Assembly (NCBI GenBank): GCA_001829315.1
Contig: MIAY01000043.1
Location: 1-64,000 of the forward strand
Direction: 5' to 3'
Length of the DNA stretch: 64,000 bases
DNA from: Spirochaetes bacterium GWE1_32_154
GTDB taxonomy: Bacteria; Spirochaetota; GWE2-31-10
Below the pieces are notes generated by a model, which had not been told where the DNA came from, did no database searches, and worked only from the letters and a program-made list of their open reading frames with translations. Of this stretch, positions 1 through 7,685 are shown piece by piece (within the stretch, counting starts at the first letter, position 1; each line of letters opens with the position of its first letter). A program made the position numbers and the translations under genes.

Positions 1-603
1 TTAAATATATGGACAATTCAAGAGAATAATAAAGAAAAATTGACGTTGATACTACCGGTGATATTTTATCATGGGGCTACAAAATGGGAAAGAAAATATC
101 TCCTGGAATACTTTGATGATATAGACGATCCTGATTTACAACAGTTTATTCCGGTTATTGAGTATATACTAACGGACATAACTAAGTATAGTGATGAATT
201 GATAAATGATCAGATTTTTAAAAGAGAGTTTAATAAGGCTTTAGCGATACTATTTAAATACATCCATAATGATGTAAAATTGGAAGGGAAATTACCCGAG
301 ATATTTGAGCATCTTAATATGTATATTGAAGATGAAAAGATAAACTTACTCGTTGTAAGTTTTGTAACTTATATAATGGAACTAACTGAAATAGAAGCTA
401 CAATTATTCAAAATATTGTCAGCTCAAAATCAATAAAGGGGGGTGAAATAGTTATGACAACAGCAATGAAATTAAGAACAGAAGGCAAAACAGAAGAAGC
501 CAATGAAGCTGCAAGAAGAATGCTTGCCGATAATTTATCTGTTGAAAAAATATCTAAATATACCGGATTATCAATAGAAGAAATACGAAAATTATCGAAA
601 TAA
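1..603 (+). CDS. Rpn/YhgA-like PD-(D/E)XK nuclease, 5' end outside window
   Basis: The reading frame is open from the first base of the window, so the start and the N-terminal nuclease core are missing; about 200 codons remain. The visible part begins with a stretch of the type ILPVIFYHG followed by W, which is characteristic of the Rpn (recombination-promoting nuclease, transposase_31) family just after its PD-(D/E)XK core. The C-terminus is a charged helix followed by a small helical motif (LSVEKISKYTGLSIEEIRKL) that recurs at the end of many family members and also ends the Rpn gene at 23721. Family members are DNA endonucleases linked to RecA-independent recombination and are often multicopy. 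The family call is firm; activity cannot be judged without the 5' part. Confidence 0.8.
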   Translation, partial: LNIWTIQENNKEKLTLILPVIFYHGATKWERKYLLEYFDDIDDPDLQQFIPVIEYILTDITKYSDELINDQIFKREFNKALAILFKYIHNDVKLEGKLPEIFEHLNMYIEDEKINLLVVSFVTYIMELTEIEATIIQNIVSSKSIKGGEIVMTTAMKLRTEGKTEEANEAARRMLADNLSVEKISKYTGLSIEEIRKLSK

Positions 604-939
604 GATTTACCGTGTATTGAAATCATTTAATTTCTTAGCGTGGGTGAAAAATTGAGTTTTTCAGATTTTGTGTACTTAGCGTACGTTTTGATTAAAAATC
701 TGGCTGTACCCTATTAATAATAACAACGAAAGCTAATCTTCTTATGGAAGGTTATATAATTTAAGATTTATTTTTTAAGAAAAGTGTTGAGCGAAATAAG
801 ATTGATTTATTAAGAGAATATTATTATAGAGAGTTGGACTAATAAATATTTATTTAGAATGATAATAACCAGATTTTAAAGAAAAAGAAATTGATTTAAA
901 ATCAAAGAAAACTTATAAGTAACAACGAGAAATATTTTA
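604..939. other. Intergenic, AT-rich, one imperfect stem
   Basis: No convincing gene is seen on either strand. An imperfect stem pairs CAGATTTT (662-669) with AAAATCTG (about 695-702) and could end transcription of the Rpn gene, but its T-tract is poor. The rest is AT-rich and would contain the promoter for the reading frame at 940. Confidence 0.4.
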
Positions 940-1697
940 ATGAAGAAATATATTTCAATTCTATGTTTTCTATTATTAACTTCACAGGTGTTTTCATCCG
1001 AAAATTTAATAAAAAATACCAATTCACATGGAAAAATATTTTATTCTAAAACGATTGAGCAAGAAAGTATATCAAGCATTAGTTTACTATTTTCAGGTTC
1101 AAATTTATTAACAGTTTCACAATTTTTTTTATTATCAGAAATAGGGTATATTTTTATCAATCAATCTGTAAAAAATCAAGTAGGATGGTTTAGTCCTGCT
1201 GCTTTTTTTACTTTTAGTAGCTTTAACTTTGTATGTTTAGCTTCTACTTTAATTCCAGGTTTAATTCTTACTATATCTGGATCATATAAATATAATTCTC
1301 GAAAAAAAAGTCTTAATAATCAGATTTTACTTCCTTTAATGGAGGCAAAAATAAATAGATTTAAAAAGATTTTCTTATATTCAGGAATTGTCACTAGTAT
1401 TGGTTTAACACTTTCCGGTGCAGGTGCCGGTATGATTTATTGGGCGATAAATTACAGTAGCTTTTCCACTTATTTTGGATGGGCAACATCCCTATCTTTT
1501 ACTTTGGGAGGACTTGGTCTTGTAGTTTCTTACCACTTACTTTCACTTCCCTCGGTATGCTTGCCTATTTAAAAGGTGAAGTTAGCCGGATTACACCTGA
1601 AATCTCATTGGTTCCAGGTGATTTAAAGAAAGGTAACAGTGTATTAGATGCATTATCAAAAAGCAACGTTTCACTGGCTTTGCGGGTAAGTTTTTAG
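940..1697 (+). pseudogene. Frameshifted membrane protein, unknown family
   Basis: The first frame (940-1572) starts with a signal peptide (MKKYISILCFLLLTSQVFSS) and has about four hydrophobic segments with short basic loops such as YKYNSRKKS. It stops at 1572 after residues that no longer look like the rest. The third frame, entered near 1530-1550, continues with F-T-S-L-G-M-L-A-Y-L-K-G-E-V and runs to a stop at 1697, ending in SLALRVSF. The simplest reading is one protein of about 250 residues broken by a single frameshift, caused by mutation or by a sequencing error. The 5' neighbour is an Rpn nuclease and the 3' neighbour a decayed IS66, so this is a degenerating region. I do not recognise the family. 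Confidence 0.55.
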
Positions 1698-1747
1698 TAG
1701 AAAAGTCGGATTTTGGTAATATCACATATGTGCTTAATATTATTGCG

Positions 1748-2072
1748 TAAGATGTAGCCTAATTGTAAGAAGAGGTTTTCTGCCGGCATTCTTTTTGCTA
1801 CGCTCATATGTTATCGTAGTCGTTTCCTATGGCTCTTCTGCCTGAGGATTTTCCGCCTCAAATTCTGCTTCGTTAAAAAGTGAAGGGGTTTCATCGTCAT
1901 CGGTAAAGCGTTCACTCTTTTTGCAGAATAGACGTTGTTTATATATCTCAAGTGTTGCGTTTGTTTTGATTAGTTCAGATTGAAGAACTGCATATTCATT
2001 TTTTAGATTGGTATTTTCATTTTCAAGAAGAACATATCGTTTATATATATCATCGGTCGGATCAGTATTCAT
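1748..2072 (-). pseudogene. tnpC: IS66 transposase TnpC, N-terminal remnant
   Basis: About 80 codons from the ATG at 2072 give a leading coiled coil (heptad-like ENENTNLKNEYAVLQSEL) and then LFCKKSER, the counterpart of the LFGRKSEK motif that opens the IS66 transposase. The frame stops at a TAG (1827-1829). Read through, it continues with TITYERSKKNAGRKPL, which matches the next conserved block (basic GRKPLP motif), so the TAG is a nonsense mutation within the original gene. After about 1750 similarity is lost, and the DDE catalytic core (about 400 residues) is absent. Non-functional. Confidence 0.75.
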
Positions 2073-2126
2073 AATGCTGTTTATATCATTTTAAAGACTT
2101 ATCCGGGAGTTATTTACAGATAAAAT

Positions 2127-2474
2127 TCAGTTTACTGAAGAATAGTTTAATGTTTTATGTGCATGAAAAAAATCTATTCCAAACAGTAGCATACGCAATT
2201 CTGTATGAGAGATTGTTCGTACCTGAGTGGTAGTGTCAGGCCATGGAAACTTGGCTTCTTCAAGGCGTTTCTGCCAGAGGCAAAATCCGTTTTTATCCCA
2301 GTAGAGTATTTTGACTTTTCTGCAGTCGCCGGAGTAGAATATGAATATGGTGTTTGAAAATATATTTTGCTTCAATTCATTTTCAATAATCAGCGCAAGT
2401 CCGTTTACCTGTTTTCTGAAGTCCGTCCTACCTGGTTTAAGCATGATGGTTACTTGTGATAAATCAATGATCAC
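2127..2474 (-). CDS. tnpB: IS66 accessory protein TnpB
   Basis: A 115-residue protein of full family length. It contains the IS66 Orf2 signature: an opening IDLSQVTIMLKPGRTDFRKQVNG, followed by VFIFYSGDCRKVKILYWDKNGFCLWQKRLE. TnpB is one of three proteins needed for IS66 transposition; its biochemical role is not settled. It overlaps tnpA by four bases, as is usual for translational coupling in these elements. The gene looks intact, although tnpA and tnpC beside it are broken, so it is a stranded survivor. Confidence 0.85.
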   Translation of the reverse strand: MIIDLSQVTIMLKPGRTDFRKQVNGLALIIENELKQNIFSNTIFIFYSGDCRKVKILYWDKNGFCLWQKRLEEAKFPWPDTTTQVRTISHTELRMLLFGIDFFHAHKTLNYSSVN

Positions 2475-2773
2475 AGAGCACCTCCAAGACTGATTACTAC
2501 TTTCCGAAGCAGTTTCAAGTCAGTTGCAGAAGTAACGTCAACCTTCACATTTCCCGGAAGATGAATAATGAGTATGTTGTCATCAGTTATTACGGGGGGA
2601 ATGGGATGAACTTTCACAAATGACTGATCTGCATCCGGATTTAATCGTTTCATCCACAGATAAAAATTACTTTTATCAAGTTTGTTTTCTTTACAGAAAA
2701 CAGCAATCGATTGTCCAGACTCCTTCCAGGTATTCATGATCTATGTCCATTTTTCTAGTACTTCCTGCCACAT
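2471..2773 (-). pseudogene. tnpA: IS66 TnpA with in-frame TAG
   Basis: The likely original start is an ATG at 2773, preceded on the minus strand by GAGGAG; it reads MWQEVLEKWT and then meets TAG at 2741-2743. Two codons later an ATG at 2737 reopens the same frame with WKESGQSIAVFCKENKL, the helix-turn-helix typical of IS66 Orf1 proteins, and runs 88 codons. W-Q-E-V-L-E-K-W matches the family's opening helix, so the stop lies inside the gene. A shortened product from 2737 remains possible. The last four bases overlap tnpB. Confidence 0.7.
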
Positions 2774-2884
2774 TATTGACTCCTCATCTTTTTTGTAAGT
2801 GAGGTATATCATATTTATTGTTTTATGTTAGTATGGGGAGATTTGACGGATACAAAAGACCTTTAACTTTAAGTATTAGTATAA

Positions 2885-2925
2885 AAACTTCAGGTATATT
2901 TTTATTAAAATTGTACCTGAAGTTT
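2885..2925. terminator. Hairpin terminator, bidirectional
   Basis: AAACTTCAGGTA (2885-2896) pairs perfectly with TACCTGAAGTTT (2914-2925) around a 17-base AT-rich loop. It is followed by a T-run on the plus strand and preceded by an A-run, so it could stop transcription from either side. It lies upstream of the IS66 remnant and has no obvious dedicated gene. Confidence 0.6.
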
Positions 2926-3156
2926 TTTTTATAGTGTATCTAAAATACAGAATAGCATTGTTATTACGAAAAAAAGATTTTGGAGGGTATCAAGATGTAA
3001 TATACAAATTCTACAACTATTTCTTAAAAATATGTTGATGCTTTCAGGCAAAATATGACGTTTTTTTATACGAATCGTTGCCGTATACCTAGTGCAAATG
3101 GTTTTAAGATATTTGTATGTGGCGGTATAATAGATAAAATTAAAAGTTATATAAAT

Positions 3157-3326
3157 GAGTCTCTTGCAAAAATCAAGGGTTCTTGATGAAAAAAAGGGTA
3201 CTTTTTTTTATGCTTTCGCAAGGATTTTTCAGTACCCTGAAAATATCCATATGCGATTATATCGCATTAGAGGTAGCTTATTGCAAAAATCAGAGATAAA
3301 AAGAGTATTTTGCAAGAAGCTCTTGA
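3157..3326 (+). repeat. Dispersed palindromic repeat, copy A (enlarged)
   Basis: The ends are GAGTCTCTTGCAAAAAT and its inverted counterpart near 3305-3325. The centre has the palindrome ATGCGATTATATCGCAT followed by GAGGTAGC, as in the other copies (30996, 32015, 37154, 45433). This copy is about 50 bp longer because of an extra segment with its own stem (GGGTACT with AGTACCC). It lies immediately after the 3' end of the minus-strand FAD oxidoreductase gene and may act as its terminator. The short frame across it is an artefact of the repeat. Confidence 0.7.
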
Positions 3327-3328
3327 TA

Positions 3329-4384
3329 CTATTTCTTAAAATACATACTTAAAAATAAGTCTTTTTGTTTTATAATTATCATTAAATCCAAACGTAATTT
3401 AGGTAAAATTGCAATTCCTGACTTTTTTCCAAGTGTTATAAATCCCATATTACCAGTTGTTGGTTTATATGGTACTGTTTTTTTATTATTTAAAATACGC
3501 TTCATATTAGATACAATATTTTCAGCTTGCAATTTAGCAAATGCCCCTAATTTAATTTCAGGTGTCGAATTTATGTCACCAAGTGCCCATATATTATTAG
3601 ATCCTTTAATTCTCAAATAATCATCAACAACAACTTGATTTTTTTCGTTTATATTCTCGCTAAAATTACGTTGCAAAAATGAGGTTTCATTTAAAACACC
3701 TAAAGACATATATACAACATCTGCGGGTAGTATTTCTCCAGATTTTAATTTAACATAATATCTTCCACTATCACCTTCAACTTGTGCCATCTCATTAAAA
3801 ATAAACTCGACTCCAAGCTTCTTCAAGACTCTTTCAGCCTTCATGCCTACAGATTTTGATAAAGCAGGTAAAAGCCTATTTGTGGAATGTATTAAAGTCA
3901 CTTTTTTTTCAGGATAAACTTCACCTATTTCACCTGCAAGCTCTACCCCAACAGGTCCACCACCTATTATCACAATATTTTTTGATTGCTCTAGTTTTTC
4001 AGACTCTTCAACCCACTGTAATTCTCTTTGTTCAAAAGTTTGAGCATAATTTACTTTTAACTCACTAAAACCTCTAATTTGCGATCCTGTAGCAACAACT
4101 GCATAATCAAACTTTATTTCTTCTCCATTATCTAACAATGCGCTATTTTTATTTAAGGTAGTAAGTTTAGCGTTCACATGCTTATATGAAGTTAAATCGA
4201 TAATACGCCTTCTAATTGTTTTACCAAACTTTTTATCAACAAGCCCCCTCAACGTGGCGTATGGCACTTCAACATAATCTTTTGGCTCGACTATTATAAC
4301 TTCGACATCTAATTTTAACTTTTGTAATTTTTGTATTAATATCAAACCACCCATTCCAACACCAAATACTACTAATTTTTTCAT
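3329..4384 (-). CDS. FAD-dependent NAD(P)H oxidoreductase, NDH-2/FSP1-like
   Basis: This 351-residue protein has two Rossmann folds of the pyridine nucleotide-disulphide reductase class. The FAD-binding motif GVGMGG lies at residues 8-13, the NAD(P)H-binding motif IIGGGPVGVELAGE near 140-153, and the second FAD motif ALGDIN near 267. There is no redox-active CxxxxC pair, which argues against a thioredoxin- or glutathione-reductase role and fits type II NADH dehydrogenase or AIFM2/FSP1-like quinone reductases. No C-terminal membrane anchor is obvious. The start is supported by TAGGAGA upstream. It is the first of several oxygen-response genes on this strand. Electron acceptor unknown; a quinone is an inference. 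Confidence 0.75.
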   Translation of the reverse strand: MKKLVVFGVGMGGLILIQKLQKLKLDVEVIIVEPKDYVEVPYATLRGLVDKKFGKTIRRRIIDLTSYKHVNAKLTTLNKNSALLDNGEEIKFDYAVVATGSQIRGFSELKVNYAQTFEQRELQWVEESEKLEQSKNIVIIGGGPVGVELAGEIGEVYPEKKVTLIHSTNRLLPALSKSVGMKAERVLKKLGVEFIFNEMAQVEGDSGRYYVKLKSGEILPADVVYMSLGVLNETSFLQRNFSENINEKNQVVVDDYLRIKGSNNIWALGDINSTPEIKLGAFAKLQAENIVSNMKRILNNKKTVPYKPTTGNMGFITLGKKSGIAILPKLRLDLMIIIKQKDLFLSMYFKK

Positions 4385-4521
4385 AACTATATCTCCTAAA
4401 GAATCAGCTTTATTAACTTTATGAATAAGATTCGCTCACGAACGACTTGATGCTTTATTGATTTTGTAAGCATATATGATATAGTATTAATCAGAGTATC
4501 CCTTTATAATCTTTTTTTTTA

Positions 4522-4944
4522 CTATTTTCCCAAGGCTTGTTTGATGTCCATGGCATGTTCCTGCTCCATAGCAAGAATAGACCGTAACTGTTGACTCAAG
4601 GCAAACTCTTTAAGCTCTTCGGCCTGATCGATTCGTTCTTTATATCGCTCTATAGCGTCTTCTTCACCTGCGAGATCTTGCTTTAACATTTCATCATTTT
4701 CATCAGCTGTATAAATTTTTCCTACATCAACACTTGGTTTTCCACCTAAAAAATCAATTTGGTCAGCTAAAATCACTGCATGTTGAATTTCTTCAATAGC
4801 GTGAATTTTAAGTTCTTTAATAATATCTCCATAAGCTGCACCAGTCATAACAGCACCATGGTTGATATATTGAATAGCCGCTGAGTATTCAAGTGTTAGA
4901 TCATGATTCAAATTTTCGATAAGTTCTTTCTTTGTAGTTGCCAT
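4522..4944 (-). CDS. Bacterioferritin-type ferritin-like protein
   Basis: A 140-residue four-helix protein. The predicted diiron ligands are E19, E52, H55, E95, E127 and H130, which match the bacterioferritin ligand pattern in type and spacing (ExxH after helix B and after helix D). It would oxidise and store iron or scavenge peroxide in the cytoplasm. The ribosome-binding site AAGGAGG before the ATG is the strongest in this region, suggesting high expression. Neighbours (FAD oxidoreductase, rubrerythrin-like protein, superoxide reductase) fit oxidative-stress defence. Whether it assembles the 24-mer cage and binds haem cannot be read from the sequence. Confidence 0.8.
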   Translation of the reverse strand: MATTKKELIENLNHDLTLEYSAAIQYINHGAVMTGAAYGDIIKELKIHAIEEIQHAVILADQIDFLGGKPSVDVGKIYTADENDEMLKQDLAGEEDAIERYKERIDQAEELKEFALSQQLRSILAMEQEHAMDIKQALGK

Positions 4945-5229
4945 TTGTGGCCTCCTTTTTTGTTAAACTTTAGTAAAATTAGTTCTTAAAATTGTTTATC
5001 AATTCATTCTATTTATTTAAATCTGTGGTTTTTTCAAATAATAGCCTTTTGTCAGATTTATAAATTGTTAACTACATTTCAAATATGGGTTTGTCATTCT
5101 AAATGTAAAATATCTCTAAGATCAATTTATCTATTTCATTTACTATTATTATTTAATTCTTCAAATTATCACTATTAATATCCGGAAAAATATTTAGTTA
5201 TTTTTATTATCGTTCATAATACATACTTC

Positions 5230-5568
5230 TTATAATATTTCGTTAATCTTAGCCGCCATAATAAAATCATTTTGTGAAAGGCCGCCAATCGTATGTGTAC
5301 TTAATTCAATTTTGAGAAACTTATAATTAATCAAGTGTAAATCCGGATGATGGCCTTGTTCTTCGGCGATTTTGGCAATCATATTGATGAAATCAATAGC
5401 TTCCATAAAGTTTTTCATCTTGTATTCACGATACAATAATGTTTCTTCATTCGTTAGTACCCACCCTTCTAGAGAATTAAAAAAGTTTGTCACTTCTATC
5501 TTGCCTAAAGGTTTTTCAGTACCTTCACAAGGCTTGCATGTTTTTGTTGATAAATTATTTTCTTTCAT
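5230..5568 (-). CDS. Pterin-4a-carbinolamine dehydratase
   Basis: A 112-residue protein with the family signature EEQGHHPDLHLINYKFLKIE followed by STHTIGGLSQNDFIMA. The HHP motif, the later tyrosine and the TH..GGL..ND stretch form the active site that dehydrates 4a-hydroxytetrahydrobiopterin. The N-terminal 25 residues contain CKPCEGT, common in the family. Classically it recycles the cofactor of aromatic amino-acid hydroxylases; no such hydroxylase is present in this window, and the family also occurs in organisms lacking one, with proposed roles in pterin or molybdopterin metabolism. It sits between a ferritin and a rubrerythrin-like gene. The start is supported by AGGAGA. Confidence 0.85.
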   Translation of the reverse strand: MKENNLSTKTCKPCEGTEKPLGKIEVTNFFNSLEGWVLTNEETLLYREYKMKNFMEAIDFINMIAKIAEEQGHHPDLHLINYKFLKIELSTHTIGGLSQNDFIMAAKINEIL

Positions 5569-5675
5569 TATTTTTTCTCCTATAGATAATCTTGCAGGGA
5601 CTGTAAATATTTTTTGTTACACGGAACAACAAGATTTTTATGGGAAAAATAACGGTTCAAGCCATGGGCGTCCCC

Positions 5676-6167
5676 TTAATACTCTTCTCTTGTTGTAAAT
5701 TCTGCACTCTCAACCCAGGTTTCCGATCTTGAAACATGAATAATAATATTATCCAGAAGATTATAATGCTTTTCTTCTTCAAGCGCTAACCATTGCAATA
5801 ATGATTTATGTTCCGGCAAACTGGCTTCATCTGCTTTTTCCTGATAAAAGTTTTTGGATTTTAATTCTATTTGCTGAGCTTTTTTGTAAATTGTTAACTG
5901 TTTTTGAGAAATACCTATATCATCATTGTTGATACTAAATTTTTTAATAATATTAATACCACTTTCCAGAACTTTGGTATCTGCAAATGAAGTGTTGTCC
6001 AGATTTTTCACAGCATTCTGAATCGCCTTATAATGTTTTACTTCATCATCAGCCAACATATTTAGAATATTTTTCATCCCTATATTATCAGTTTCATTCA
6101 TTAATTCTCGATATAAGTTCTCGGATTCTTTTACCATGTCTAGTGCAAAATCAAATATATTCATCAT
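5676..6167 (-). CDS. Rubrerythrin-like ferritin-fold diiron protein, no rubredoxin domain
   Basis: A 163-residue helical protein with two related helix pairs. The first carries ESENLYREL and DDEVKHYKAI, the second ELKSKNFYQE and LEEEKHYNLL. The repeated E...ExxH pattern is that of the rubrerythrin-type diiron site. There is no CxxC rubredoxin module, so it resembles the rubrerythrin N-terminal domain alone; electrons for peroxide reduction would have to come from another protein, possibly the rubredoxin-like head of the neighbouring superoxide reductase (inference). A GGAAG ribosome-binding site precedes the ATG. Confidence 0.75.
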   Translation of the reverse strand: MMNIFDFALDMVKESENLYRELMNETDNIGMKNILNMLADDEVKHYKAIQNAVKNLDNTSFADTKVLESGINIIKKFSINNDDIGISQKQLTIYKKAQQIELKSKNFYQEKADEASLPEHKSLLQWLALEEEKHYNLLDNIIIHVSRSETWVESAEFTTREEY

Positions 6168-6224
6168 TTCATACTTCCTAATTCAAACAAAAATTTATAA
6201 CCTGTTACTTACATTAATCAAAAT

Positions 6225-6256
6225 TGATAGTTGTTTAGCTGGCCAAACAACTATCA
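6225..6256. terminator. Hairpin downstream of superoxide reductase gene
   Basis: GATAGTTGTTT (6226-6236) pairs perfectly with AAACAACTATC (6245-6255) around an 8-base loop, just beyond the stop of the minus-strand gene at 6271. The following T-tract on the minus strand (AATTTTGATT) is modest. It probably separates the superoxide reductase transcript from the rubrerythrin-like gene. Confidence 0.65.
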
Positions 6257-6270
6257 GTTAAAAATTTAAA

Positions 6271-6705
6271 TTACAGTTTTTCCTCTTTCATCCAATGACC
6301 GTGAAGATTACACATCTCTACGATCTGCACTTTTGATCCTGTCTCTTTGAGGTGAAATACCACAGAAGGATTAACCATTGGCGTTAACATAATCCGACTC
6401 ACATATTTATGATCAACATAACAATCAATAAATTGGATAAAGTGTTTGTCTTCCATCGGATGCAGAGTTTCACCGATTCTAACCAAAATATCGGTACAAG
6501 GTTTTTCCGGTACCAATCCACATTCTTGCACAACCTGAACTACCGGAATATGTTTTACTGCTCCCTCTTTGCTTTTTTCCATGGCATCAGTAAAAACCGT
6601 ATTATTATTGTCAAATTTATCCTTTGGGGCAAAACAAACTGGACAATTTTCCGGTGCGGCTTCAAACTCAATGTGACCACAAACTTTACAAACATAAATA
6701 CTCAT
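6271..6705 (-). CDS. Superoxide reductase with rubredoxin-like N-terminal domain
   Basis: Residues 1-30 form a short rubredoxin-type zinc or iron knuckle (C6, C9, C21, C24). Residues about 50-140 form the neelaredoxin/desulfoferrodoxin centre II domain: KHIP with H52, HPMEDKH with H82 and H88, and CNLHGHW with C132 and H135, i.e. the four-His one-Cys iron site that reduces superoxide to peroxide. The glutamate that usually precedes the KH pair and serves as sixth ligand is replaced (AVKH); the lysine is kept. The head differs from the desulforedoxin domain of classical desulfoferrodoxin, whose last two cysteines are adjacent. AGGAGA precedes the ATG; the gene is followed by a hairpin. Confidence 0.88.
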   Translation of the reverse strand: MSIYVCKVCGHIEFEAAPENCPVCFAPKDKFDNNNTVFTDAMEKSKEGAVKHIPVVQVVQECGLVPEKPCTDILVRIGETLHPMEDKHFIQFIDCYVDHKYVSRIMLTPMVNPSVVFHLKETGSKVQIVEMCNLHGHWMKEEKL

Positions 6706-6824
6706 ATAACTCTCCTTATAAATTAATTTCTATTGATAATTTGCCAATCTTTATCCCATTCTTCCTCTCAAGCCGATAAAAAAATAACAAATATTAGCCT
6801 AAGTTCCACATTCAACATTATTGT

Positions 6825-7685
6825 TTATTTCATGCTTTCCATGATTTCCTTGATAACACTACTATCACGGTTTCGTCTGTACAAAGGTGTGTTGTCGTTT
6901 TCAAACATCGGAATGTTTTTATTGTATGACACTTTTGAATCTGACTTATAGATTAAGCCCAGTGGCCATGGTTCTCTTTCTAATGACTTTTCAAATGCTT
7001 TTATTTTGTTGGTTGGATCATAATCATTGCCAAGTATGTAAGTATTATCTCTGAACCACTGATTAGTATTTATCTTATTAAACGATACGCACGATTGAAA
7101 AACATCTACTAATGCAAAACCGTCATGTTGTATTGCCTGCTTAATCAGTTCTTTGGTGAGTTCTTTTTCATGGACTGAACTCTTGGCTACAAAAGTTGCT
7201 CCCAGTGAAATAGCCACAGCCAATGGGTTAAAAGGTTCTTCAATTACTCCATCAACTTGTATTGGCGTTTTATGTCCTAATTGCGAAGTAGGAGATGCTT
7301 GACCTTTAGTGAGTCCATATATCATATTATCATGAACAATAACGGTGATATCGGCATTTCTACGGATGTTATGAATAAAGTGATTACCACCTTCTCCATA
7401 CACGTCTCCGTCACCGCTTTGTACTAAAACTTTTAGTTCAGGATTTACCATTTTAATTGCTGCAGCTGCCGGTAAAGCTCTGCCATGTAGTCCATTAAAG
7501 TAACTTGTATTGTAATATTGGGGAGATTTCGCAGCCTGCCCAATACCTGACACCATGCAAAGCTCCTCTTTCTTAAGACCTAAATCAGCATAAGCTTCTG
7601 CTACTATATTTCTCAGTCCAAAATCTCCGCATCCCGGACACCATGCAATATCAACTTCGTTATTCAACCAGTCCTTTTTATCCAT
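6825..7685 (-). CDS. 2-oxoacid:ferredoxin oxidoreductase, beta subunit
   Basis: The 286-residue protein contains CPGCGDFG (residues 16-23), the GDGD...GGNHFIHNIRRN thiamine-diphosphate/Mg2+ motif, and the following MIYGLTKGQASPT segment typical of KorB/PorB. It binds TPP and transfers electrons from oxidative decarboxylation of a 2-oxoacid to ferredoxin, giving an acyl-CoA. Its ATG overlaps the stop of the alpha gene (TAATG) and has GGAGGTG upstream, so the two are co-translated. Substrate (2-oxoglutarate, pyruvate or branched-chain) cannot be fixed from sequence; the two-subunit layout with a fused gamma-alpha chain resembles 2-oxoglutarate enzymes. Confidence 0.88.
   Translation of the reverse strand: MDKKDWLNNEVDIAWCPGCGDFGLRNIVAEAYADLGLKKEELCMVSGIGQAAKSPQYYNTSYFNGLHGRALPAAAAIKMVNPELKVLVQSGDGDVYGEGGNHFIHNIRRNADITVIVHDNMIYGLTKGQASPTSQLGHKTPIQVDGVIEEPFNPLAVAISLGATFVAKSSVHEKELTKELIKQAIQHDGFALVDVFQSCVSFNKINTNQWFRDNTYILGNDYDPTNKIKAFEKSLEREPWPLGLIYKSDSKVSYNKNIPMFENDNTPLYRRNRDSSVIKEIMESMK

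Larger units (their letters stand above)
1748..2773 (-). mobile_element. IS66-family insertion sequence remnant
   Basis: Three consecutive minus-strand frames match the IS66 order tnpA-tnpB-tnpC. tnpA has an in-frame TAG near its start, tnpB looks whole, and tnpC is cut to its N-terminal part with another in-frame TAG. No terminal inverted repeats were found; the tnpC side has lost most of the transposase gene, so the element cannot move by itself. Confidence 0.8.

Noticed and set aside
1748-2773. Amber (TAG) reassignment suggested by two in-frame TAG codons in IS66
   Set aside because: Many intact genes here end in TAG at the expected length (for example those ending at 11340, 45795, 46158 and the methyltransferase ending at 13902), so TAG is a real stop.
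3155-3352. 65-codon plus-strand frame
   Set aside because: It lies almost entirely within dispersed repeat copy A and its translation is that of the repeat hairpins; no homology or signal suggests a protein.
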